Of a DNA stretch of 64,000 nt, positions 56,278 through 64,000 are shown in pieces; the first letter of the stretch is position 1; each line of letters opens with the position of its first letter. Source of the DNA: Symsagittifera roscoffensis (taxonomy: Eukaryota > Xenacoelomorpha > Acoela > Convolutidae). The stretch covers positions 59,910,312 to 59,974,311 of the forward strand of contig NC_087066.1 in NCBI RefSeq assembly GCF_963678635.1. Direction: 5' to 3'. The position numbers and the translations under genes are program-made. The notes below the pieces were generated by a model. The model had not been told where the DNA came from. It ran no database searches and saw only the letters and a program-made list of their open reading frames with translations.

Positions 56278-56392
56278 CAAAGTTTCAAAACTTTGACTTT
56301 TCGCTAGAGGATTACTTTTGTTTCTGTAAGTCTAAAAAGGCAAATTCGCTAACAGAGGGAGGATTTTCAGACCATTTAATTCGATTAAACTT

Positions 56393-56683
56393 TTGATATC
56401 AGATTTGGCAGGGAAGTTTCCAATAAAAGTAACAAAGTTTCAAAAAAAAATGATCGAGAACCCAAAAACTTTGAGGTTTCCTCTACAGAAAATGGAGCGT
56501 GACCGCTTACGCCGGGAGGATTTTCCGCAGAGAAAGAAGAGTTCCACACTACCTGCTCTTGCCAATGAAATCTTCATCTCAGTCCGAGAAACAAAAAGAA
56601 TAAAAACCATTAAAAAAATGAGTCAAACTTTGCCTTTGTTTATTTTTTCGACAGCCTTTGAAGGTGGAAAAAGATTTAAATAA
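56393..56683 (+). CDS. Hypothetical basic protein or exon
   Basis: 96 codons. MERDRLRREDFPQRKKSSTL is the most coding-like stretch (56,491-56,550), at higher GC than surroundings. Splice-like words are GTAAGTCTAAA at 56,326 and TTTTGATATCAG just before the frame, so this may be an exon joined to 55,726-56,000. Unknown family. Confidence 0.25.
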   Translation: MISDLAGKFPIKVTKFQKKMIENPKTLRFPLQKMERDRLRREDFPQRKKSSTLPALANEIFISVRETKRIKTIKKMSQTLPLFIFSTAFEGGKRFK

Positions 56684-57994
56684 AGATAGTTAATTCTTTT
56701 CCACTTCTCGCAAATCAATGAGAAAAAAATTGTCAAGAAAAAGACAAAACTACAGCCAAAAATGAAAAATTTTGGCGAAGCGTCTCAAAAGTTATGATTT
56801 TTTTGTACCTGATTTAGTTGCCCTCATAACTACGAAATAACTACGAAATAAAAACAGGATTTTTTGCCCTCATAACTACGAAATAAAAAAAATTGTACGA
56901 TAAAACATACACCAAAACCATTCAGTCAAAAAGAATTATAAAACTAAAATAGAGAAAATTGGACTTGGAAAACTGACAATATAATCAGAAAATTCTAAAA
57001 TCAAAATATAATCCATGTATTAGAAAAAAACCGATAACCAACAACACTAAACAATCTGAATTCAATTTAAGCAAACGGAAAATGAACCGACCAAACGACC
57101 GTAATTAGGCCGGAAAGCAAGAACCGTCAAAATTGAATCCAACAAAAATAATTTGAAAAAAATTAACCCCGGAATCGGACTACACCTATTTACTACCCAA
57201 TCAAAAAAGTTTACTAAAGTTTTCAAGAAATTTATCATTACTAAAAAATAGATAAATCTGAAACAACGTTTTTTACGGGAAAATAGTACATACTCGCTTA
57301 TTGTATAGGTAGAAACAATAATCGAGCAGCAACTGAGCTGACAATTTTTGGTTAATTCGGTTAGAAACGAAAACAATGTTGGTGCTTTTGAATTAAAAGA
57401 TGTATTCTAAGACATTTAGCGTTTTGTGCCATCGGAAAAAGCCATAATCGTTACTTTTCCCTTGAGACTAACCAAATTCAGGTTACTAAGCCGATGAAAT
57501 ACATGCCAAAATCATTTTGTCCGATTTAAAGTTTCAAACAAATAAAAAAACACAGAAAATGTACCAAAGCCAGACTCGTACGAAGTGTGTCAGCGCGTGT
57601 ACTAAATGAAAAATAGCGGGAGATAGTCAAAACACTCGAAGCGACTGAAAATTGCGTACCACACAAATAACTTCTAAGATGTCGCAACTGAGCAGACAAA
57701 TACAATGCCGAAAACTTTGCCTAAACCAAAATTTTCACGTTTGAAAAAAAAAGTTCTGTTCAGATGCAATCTCGGGACAAAAGCCGTCACAGCCATTTTT
57801 TTACCCTCAGTCTAAGTATACCGAAGAAGACAGGAAAATTGATTTCGTTTTGAACCTTCTGATTCAAATGATTCTGTAACACACGTTTTTAAACCGAAAA
57901 GTTCTATTTTCCGATTCGCTAACGCCTGCTAATTGCAAGCGCAATCGTATCTTATATATTAAGAGAAAGCCGGATTGCGCTATGGACGCAATGT
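56684..57994. other. No gene seen; short repeats only
   Basis: TGCCCTCATAACTACGAAATA occurs twice (56,819 and 56,865) with an extra CTACGAAATA between. An inverted repeat AGCGCAATC (57,938-57,946) / GATTGCGCT (57,973-57,981) brackets a TATATATT core. The minus frame at 57,062-57,376 is hydrophobic but unsupported. Confidence 0.4.
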
Positions 57995-58207
57995 TTGACT
58001 GAACGCAGTGTTTTAATGTTGTCGAGCGGATACCTTAAGGAAATTCAATGGGGCTCAGCGTTTAAGAGTATGCCAAGAATATTCCAGATTTTGAAGTGTC
58101 GTCGTTTAATAGCTCTATTGAACAACTCGAACTTTTTGCGAAGCAGTTCTAGCTTTAAAAAGAACTTGAAATATCTCAAAGTTTCATCACTTCAATGCCT
58201 TGCTTAT

Positions 58208-58468
58208 GTAGTTTTATCATTTTTGCAAGGCAATCCAAGTTATCAGCGAAAATTCAAACTATTTTGAATTTTGATAGCTTCAATGAGCCGATTCAACAAA
58301 CTACTTTCTTGCAAAGCAATCACCTTTAGGAAAAGAACTTGAGTAGTTTTATCATTTTTGCAAAGCAATCCATGTTTTCAGAGAAAATTCAAATTATTTT
58401 GAATTTTGATAGCTTCAATGAGCCGCTTCAGCAAACTACTTTCTTGCAAAGCAATCACCTTTAGGAAA
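58208..58468 (+). repeat. 135-bp tandem duplicate
   Basis: GTAGTTTTATCATTTTTGCA...CAAAGCAATCACCTTTAGGA at 58,208-58,342 repeats at 58,343-58,468 with a few substitutions. Confidence 0.85.
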
Positions 58469-59777
58469 TAGTTTGAAGTGTCATCGCTTCACTTGATCGC
58501 TGGAAATTTTTTTTCATTTTTTGCGAAGAATTATAGCTATGAAAATCACTTTGAAATTTTTCGTTGCTTCAATAGCGTGCTTACAAAAGTTTAAAAAAGC
58601 CGTTTCGCTCTAAGAAGTCGCTCAATGATTCAAAACTTTATGGCTTCTGAGAAAAAGTTTTCGCGATCCAATTAAATTGGTTTCCGAATCGGTCTATAAA
58701 ATAACTTGAGTTAATTCCAAAGTTTCACAGCTTAAAAAGCTGGCTGAGGAAAAGTTTTTAGAGAAACCGTGTTGGTCCAAGAATTAACTTGAAAAAGTGT
58801 ACAGTTTCGACGCTTGAAAGGTTTCATTAGAAAAACTTAAGCTTTTCGCCATCCAATTTGCTTTGTTTGAAACTTGCATGGCTTGAATAGCTTGTATTTT
58901 GCGGACTGATTCGCTCTATAAAATAACTTGAAATGTTTCTAAGTTTTTTGCTCAGTTTTTTTCATAGAAAAACGATTCGCTCTTTGAAACAAACTTAAAA
59001 CTTCCAAATTTTCCTTGCTCGATTAGCTTGGTCTAAAAATAACCTTGAAATGTTTCGTCGCTTGAATGGTTTCTATAAAAAAAAATTAATTTTTTTTGCC
59101 ATCAAATTTGCTTCCTTTAATAATTTCTTGCATAGAAAATTTATTTTTTTTGTGGACTGATTCGCTCTCTGAAATAAGTCAAATGTTTCGAAGATTTTCC
59201 CTCAATAGCTTGCAAAGAAAAATTGAAACTTTTGTGAGCCAGTTCGCTCTATGAATAAAATTTATTTAATTCAGAATTTCTTCACATGAGTAGCTTACAA
59301 AAAGCGTTTCGTCAACTGATTGGCTCAATGAAACAAAGTTTTCTTGCTTGAGTAGCTTGCTCAAAAACACTTATACTTTTCTCAAAACTATTTGATCTAA
59401 AAAACTAACATAAAAAATTCAGCGTTTCATTGCTTAATTGTTTGAAAAAAAAATTTAAAATTTTCAAATCCGATTCGTTTTACGGAATAACTTGATTTTT
59501 ATCAAGTAATGATATTTTGATTAGCTTGCTATTTTGAAATTTTGTGAGCCGATTTAATTAAAAATAACTTTAATTTTAAAAATTTCAGAGTCCCCGTAAG
59601 ATCCATCGCAAACCAGAATGGTACCTTCATCGCCATAAACAATTTTTGCTAGCTTTGCTAAGTAAATCAATAACATCGTTTGAAAGTACTTTAATTTAAA
59701 AAATTTCATCTTTCAAATGACTTCATTATAGAAACTTAACTTTTTCACTGTACGAATCGCTTAATGAAATGATTTTG

Positions 59778-59937
59778 AATTAATCATTTCGAAGTTTCAC
59801 TCTTTGGATAACTTGCTTAGAAGTATTTCAGATTGGTTGTATAAAAGTAAAAGTTTTAATTAATCATTTCGAAGTTTCACTCTTTGGATAACTTGCTTAG
59901 AAGTATTTCAGATTGGTTGTATAAAAGTAAAAGTTTT
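59778..59937 (+). repeat. 80-bp perfect tandem duplicate
   Basis: AATTAATCATTTCGAAG...GTAAAAGTTTT at 59,778-59,857 is repeated base for base at 59,858-59,937. Recent, about 300 bp upstream of the NERD-helicase gene. Confidence 0.9.
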
Positions 59938-60189
59938 GCTTGAGTAGCTTGATCAGAAGAACAACTATTTTTTTACTATTGAATACTGGAGATAGGCTTG
60001 CTAGTAATCGCATTAAATCAAGTTTTGCGTCAAGGAGCTTTAAAATAATTTCTGAAGGTTGATTACGATTCAAAATATGATAATCATTGAGAAATTTTTG
60101 TACACACACAGCACGCCTCTTCGTGTTTTTTTTTTCGCTTTACTCAAAAAAATGACACAAGTTTCAGTGACATAAACAGTCTTCTATCT

Positions 60190-60236
60190 GTTAACTGACT
60201 ATGTAAGGAAATTGGTTATTTTTCCTTTAGTTTGAA
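60190..60236 (+). promoter_or_regulatory. Splice-acceptor-like leader before the NERD-helicase ATG
   Basis: TTATTTTTCCTTTAG at 60,217-60,231 is a strong 3' splice-site word 5 bp before the ATG (TTTGAAATGG). A 5' untranslated exon further upstream is therefore likely. No TATA box is obvious. Confidence 0.35.
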
Positions 60237-62273
60237 ATGGAGGAACGTGCCAAATTGAAAAGAGAGTTTCACGAAGAGCTGGACACACTGAAAATTCGAT
60301 GGCCAGGTGGCGATGAAATTTCTTTCGGAGACAACCAGAACCTGCGAGAAATGTTGAGGTGCCAATACCCTGATTGGAAAACGAAAGGCAAAATTACTTC
60401 AGTCCCAACAGCAAGGGTTCCTGCAATGTTTTTGAGCCCGGAAATGATGAGTGAAAAGCTGAAAAAACATTATAAGCGAATACAGAAAGGAGATGAAGGC
60501 GAGTTGAAAGTTTACAGGAAGTTTCTTGATGGGTTCGGATCAGGTCATGATGGCATATTAATTCTTCCAAATATAGACAATAACGGGTTCTTCAAATCGA
60601 AACTTGGTTGTGTAGAAATTGACATGATAGTTCTACACCCTACTAAAGGCGTTTTTGTTGTCAGTGTGAAAAACAAAGATTTGGGTGAGCAGGACGAAAT
60701 AAAAGAAAAATTGAAACTGCAGGCAGATATGATCAAACACACTAATTTTGTTTTGCATCTTTCAAACTACAAGGAAATTGATCAGGCTTGGAGTTCAAGT
60801 AGTGCAGCGCCTTTAATCCCAATCCATGTTGTAATCTTCCATCTTCGCTCAGATTCCGTGATTATGCAGGACCTTGAAACAAACAAAGAATGGTACTCAT
60901 CCAATAATTTTGAGTATGTTATCATTTTTCAGCAGCAACAGTTCGAAGCTTTTCGGGAAGAATGGTGTCAACAGTTGTCAAAAATTTCAGACTTTGAGCT
61001 AGGAGAAACCTTTGAAATTCTTGTTTCGCGGTTAGTGGCACTTAGTTCAATGGAAGGTGCCATTGCTCTGATACATAACAAAATAGTTTCCAGCGATTTA
61101 CAGTCGATCCAAATCAAAAAGAAAGATGCGGATGAGTGGCATCAGAAGCAGCTGGATGACATCAGAAGTAACTTATCCGATACTACAAAGGATCATCTGA
61201 AAAAGTGTATGCAATCCAGCAACGTTCCCACGAAAAGAGGAAAAACAAAAGTTATTCTATGGACCAAAGAACAGTTGGAAGTTATATCAGTGGTTTTTGA
61301 TGCTCTTACCAAAAACAAAACAAATAAGCCCTTGCGCTTGCTAGTACAAGGTCCTAAAGGTTCAGGAAAAACGATGTTATTGATTTACTTAGCAAAGCTA
61401 GCAAAAATTGTTTATGGCGATGAAGGTACCATTCTGGTTTGCGATGGATCTTACGGGGCCTCTGAAATATTGTTCTCGCAAATTAAACACAAGCTGGAAC
61501 CTTTAAACATCGAAGTTGTTGTGGGAGAATATTATGAAAAAATCAGCGAAGTTAAAAAAGGGCTGGTTCTTCTCGACGAAGAGCTGATGAAAACCCACAG
61601 ATTTTTTGAAGCTTGGATGAGAAATTTGAGAGATGACGTCTTCGTATGCAGCTTCACGTCCTTTGTGCCTTTACTTAACTCTAGTTATTTTTATAGCGAC
61701 TACCGAAGCTTAACTCAAATTCTTCGATCGACAACAAAACTGTCTCAATTTAGCAAAAATTTTATCTCTGCTTTCGCGCAACTACAAGATGTGAAAGGCG
61801 ATATTGGACACAATCTTGCAGGGGAAGGACCAGATATTGTGACAGTGCCTGCAGGTCAAATGCATGCTGTATGTGTAGAGACCGTTGCCAAGTATTTAGC
61901 TCTATCCAATAATTTGGATTCAATCCTTGTAGTGACATCTTTTCTGACTCTGACTTCTGAAATAGCCTTTGTCGAAGGGTTGGCAAAAAAAGGTATAAAT
62001 TTTAACAAAGAGACTGAAACCAATCAACTAAATTCATCAGGCGAAGCAACTCAAGTTTGGCTTCTTGGAGATTCTTTCACTGGTTTGGAGTTTGGCACAG
62101 TGATTGTACCCTTTGAAGAAAACAGCCGATTTCCATTAACAAACCAATTCCTCATATCGGCCATCACTCGGGCTACAACAAGATTAGTTATAATTTTTGA
62201 CACGCCGTCAGACTTTCGTTCACTGAAATTACCGACCGTAAAACAGATCAGCCATCATATAAGAAATAGGTGA
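60237..62273 (+). CDS. NERD-like nuclease / SF1 helicase-like ATPase fusion, 678 aa
   Basis: Single open frame, GC clearly above the flanks. Residues 80-180 form a NERD-like (restriction-endonuclease-fold) domain: GDEGE 85-89, EID 127-129, beta strand FVVSVKN 140-146. In canonical NERD the last motif is ExK; here Ser143 replaces the Glu, so cleavage may be lost. After a helical linker (240-340) comes a P-loop ATPase like UvrD/Pif1-type SF1 helicases: Q-motif-like WTKEQ 342-346, Walker A GPKGSGKT 372-379, Walker B LVLLDEE 443-449, motif IV-like LRSTTKLSQF 496-505, motif V GDSFTGLEFGTVIV 611-624, motif VI SAITRATTRL 641-650. The start has a good Kozak context (GAAATGG). Probably acts on nucleic acid or as a stress/defence ATPase; role unknown. 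The stop overlaps a splice-donor-like word (AGGTGAGC); splicing to CTTTTTAG at 62,326 would add only one residue. Intronless, so possibly a retrocopy or acquired gene. Confidence 0.75.
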   Translation: MEERAKLKREFHEELDTLKIRWPGGDEISFGDNQNLREMLRCQYPDWKTKGKITSVPTARVPAMFLSPEMMSEKLKKHYKRIQKGDEGELKVYRKFLDGFGSGHDGILILPNIDNNGFFKSKLGCVEIDMIVLHPTKGVFVVSVKNKDLGEQDEIKEKLKLQADMIKHTNFVLHLSNYKEIDQAWSSSSAAPLIPIHVVIFHLRSDSVIMQDLETNKEWYSSNNFEYVIIFQQQQFEAFREEWCQQLSKISDFELGETFEILVSRLVALSSMEGAIALIHNKIVSSDLQSIQIKKKDADEWHQKQLDDIRSNLSDTTKDHLKKCMQSSNVPTKRGKTKVILWTKEQLEVISVVFDALTKNKTNKPLRLLVQGPKGSGKTMLLIYLAKLAKIVYGDEGTILVCDGSYGASEILFSQIKHKLEPLNIEVVVGEYYEKISEVKKGLVLLDEELMKTHRFFEAWMRNLRDDVFVCSFTSFVPLLNSSYFYSDYRSLTQILRSTTKLSQFSKNFISAFAQLQDVKGDIGHNLAGEGPDIVTVPAGQMHAVCVETVAKYLALSNNLDSILVVTSFLTLTSEIAFVEGLAKKGINFNKETETNQLNSSGEATQVWLLGDSFTGLEFGTVIVPFEENSRFPLTNQFLISAITRATTRLVIIFDTPSDFRSLKLPTVKQISHHIRNR

Positions 62274-62925
62274 GCTTACTTTTGAAAAAAATAATCACAA
62301 AATTTATAAGCAAAATCCTTTTTAGTTAGAATTTAGCCAATTGTGGCTATTGTTTTTTTTTTTGCAATCAATTATTTTTGTATCAAATTTTAGCTGTTAC
62401 TGGCGTGACATGGCAATTGTTGCATTTGTCCAATGATTTATAAATTATTCTTATTATATAGCTATTGCAAATCAGTGGGAGCAAAGGGGGTTGAGCGCGC
62501 GAAGAGAGGGGAAAGGGCGCTGGGCGCTGGGTTCTGGGCGCTGGTCGGTATCAAATTTACGTCTTTTTCAGCCTTGTAGCATTTGATGATCAAACTTTTC
62601 CCCTACCAACCAGCGCCCAACTTAATTTCTGTTTCACATTTAACCCCGCCACTGCATCACCTTAAAGTTTGAACCACATTTAACATTAACCCCTAACCCT
62701 TGTCATACCGTTGTGTATGAGTAATTCTGGAGTCCGAACGGGTTGGTAAACTAACCTAATTTAATCTCGATGAGAATGAAAAGACAACTGAACTCCGTGA
62801 GGATTTTTTGTCAGTGCTTTTGAATTTCGGCGACGTCGGACGCGAGCCTAAATGGATTTTTGTTTGAATCAATTCGCATTACTCCTAGCCTTTGTTTTAA
62901 TGCTTGCTTCATGCAGTCGACTACT
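62274..62925. other. 3' flank of the NERD-helicase gene; no further gene
   Basis: Contains GC-rich GGGCGCTGG repeats near 62,515-62,545 and CACATTTAACCCC / CACATTTAACATTAACCCC near 62,636 and 62,674. Minus frame 62,811-63,032 is unsupported. Confidence 0.4.
62536..62618. repeat. Inverted repeat, 15-bp arms
   Basis: GGGCGCTGGTCGGTA (62,536-62,550) against TACCAACCAGCGCCC (62,604-62,618), one mismatch, 53-bp spacer. The left arm is itself part of a GGGCGCTGGG tandem. Could be a small foldback or hairpin. Confidence 0.6.
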
Positions 62926-63534
62926 CCTATGGCTCTGTGCTGAGTTTTTTTCGAAAAGTTTGAGCTTGATCGCATCCTAATTAAGGTACCCAATTGTTTG
63001 ATATATATTTGCATAGTGCATTGGCTCGTCATTGTAGTTTGGGATCAACTCCTCTGAGTATTGTTGTGTAGGGTCAACTCTACTTACACATTCTTCGTAC
63101 TGCTCGTTAACCGCATATGTAAGCTCAGTTTGTGACTGCCCATCGTGTTGGTTCTTCTTGTTTTCGATTGTTTGTGTTTGTGATTCTGCAAGCGAAGGAC
63201 CAGATATTGTGTCAGTACCTGCAAGTCAAACGCATGATGTATGTGCAGAGACTGTTACCAAGTATTTAGCTCTATCCAATCATTTGGATTCAATCCTTGT
63301 AATGACATCTTTTTTTGACTCTGACTTCTGAAATAGCTTTTTTCGAAGGGTTGGCAAAAAAAGTATAAATTTTAACGGAGAGAATGAAACCTATGGCTCT
63401 GTAGTGTGTTTTTTTTCACAAAGTTTGATCTTAATCGCATCCTAATTTGTAAGTTACCCCATTGTTTGATATTTATTTGCTTAGTGCATCGGCTCGTCAT
63501 TGTAGTTTGGGGTCAACTCCTCTGCGTATTGTTA
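62926..63534 (+). repeat. Direct repeat pair of about 142 bp flanking the gene fragment
   Basis: CCTATGGCTCTGT...CGCATCCTAATT...GGCTCGTCATTGTAGTTTGGG at 62,926-63,066 recurs at 63,390-63,534 with about 85-90% identity. The gene fragment 63,184-63,391 sits between and touches the second copy. Confidence 0.75.
63184..63391 (+). pseudogene. Duplicate fragment of the NERD-helicase gene
   Basis: Matches 61,814-62,021 of the intact gene (offset 1,370; codons about 527-595) with roughly 90% identity. One base is inserted in the T run near 63,312 and one lost in the A run near 63,361, so the frame is broken. It lacks the P-loop and motifs V and VI. Confidence 0.85.
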
Positions 63535-64000
63535 TGAAAAAACCAAAACAATAAACATTCAATTCTGAAACATATGTTTTGAGATGATTTTTACTGCTCA
63601 ACCTTTTTATACTTCGGCTTTAACTTGTTTTGGCCTTCACCAATTTACCACTAATAAAACATTTTCAGTCAAAAAATCTAGTTGACGCAAACCAAGAGTT
63701 AGTTCAAACAAATGCGTGAAATCTTTTGGTTTAACTTTATTAACAAACTATTATTAGCAAGAAAAATTTTCGACGAAAAAAAGAAAGTCGGGAAACGATA
63801 TCCACATGAAACTAGGACAAAAAAGAAAAGTTCTAGAATGAGGTCCATTAACTTCAATTAACGCGGGGAAAGGGATCGCTTTAAAAGGAGTTATTGTATC
63901 AGGTCCCGGTTGTTAAGCTCAGCTTAAGAACAACAAGATAATAAGAACAAGATCCTCAACAAGATCATCAACAAGATCCTAAGAAGGAGGTCTTCTACTT
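63535..64000. other. No gene seen; palindrome and AACAAGATC repeats at window end
   Basis: TTAAGCTCAGCTTAA palindrome at 63,913-63,927, then AACAAGATCCTC, AACAAGATCATC and AACAAGATCCTA in tandem (about 63,945-63,982). No frame supported. Confidence 0.45.

Larger units (their letters stand above)
57995..59960. repeat. Decayed tandem repeat field, about 100-140 bp units
   Basis: Recurring words in fixed order: GATTCGCTCTATGAAATAACTTGAAA, TTTCRTNGCTTGAATAGCTTGC and GAAAAACTTNNGCTTTTNGNGAGCC, spaced about 100-140 bp, strongly mutated. The best preserved local duplications are listed separately. Short frames here (such as 57,995-58,267) are read through the repeats. Confidence 0.55.

Noticed and set aside
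57062-57376. Minus-strand hydrophobic 104-codon frame
   Set aside because: No domain, no second copy, composition like surrounding non-coding DNA; hydrophobicity follows from T-rich sequence.
57938-57981. AGCGCAATC...GATTGCGCT inverted repeat as a transposon terminus pair
   Set aside because: Only 9 bp arms, 26 bp spacer, no target duplication; likely chance or a small hairpin.
61762-61986. Minus-strand frames inside the NERD-helicase gene (60,545-60,742; 61,762-61,986)
   Set aside because: Shadows of the long plus-strand gene.

Overview
The window reads as AT-rich (roughly 30% GC by eye) eukaryotic nuclear DNA, most likely from an invertebrate animal. The signs are CCAAT and TATA promoter words, GTRAG/TTTCAG splice-like words, no Shine-Dalgarno or operon structure, and large amounts of nested DNA that carries remnants of a protein-primed family B DNA polymerase of the Maverick/Polinton type. 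I cannot name the species. Nothing resembling tRNA, rRNA or a CRISPR array was seen.

From 1 to about 55,000 the window is a nest of two related families of large transposon-like or endogenous-virus-like elements, called H and X here. H (1-17,946 and 37,292-51,140) consists of degenerate polB genes, three small gene families (called Q, D and R here), a decayed minisatellite and arrays of CCAATCAG boxes, repeatedly tandem-duplicated. X (17,947-37,291; 19,345 bp) is inserted in H. It starts AG and ends CT, has long inverted arms of about 4 kb, and is bounded by a 6-bp duplication GAGGAG. The uninterrupted target is still present in two other H copies at 3,226-3,231 and 4,690-4,695. Those are the termini and target-site duplication known for Maverick/Polinton integration. 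Yet no integrase, packaging ATPase, protease or capsid gene is recognisable inside X. It holds zinc-finger ORFs with CCAAT arrays in both arms, a cluster of small minus-strand ORFs (one group faintly PC4-like), a 30-bp minisatellite and the best-preserved D gene.

Three segmental tandem duplications of similar size shape the nest. A 4.08-kb unit occurs three times from 7,239 to about 18,230. A 4.09-kb unit occurs twice, nearly identical, from 20,064 to 28,251. A 4.45-kb unit occurs twice from 35,223 to about 44,130 and overlaps an array of 1.45-kb units from 37,481 to 47,760. The array ends in the most complete polB pseudogene (47,468 to about 51,140). A much older, diverged X-like copy lies at about 51,440-55,010.

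From 55,010 to the end the sequence looks like host DNA: two weak hypothetical ORFs, a decayed satellite (58-60 kb) and one convincing intact gene. This is a single-exon 678-codon ORF at 60,237-62,273 with an N-terminal NERD-like nuclease fold and a C-terminal superfamily 1 helicase-like ATPase, followed by a small broken duplicate of its own 3' half.

All family calls are from pattern reading without database searches. The polB, terminus/TSD and NERD-helicase calls are the firm ones. The Q, D, R and PC4-like calls rest on conservation among copies in this window.
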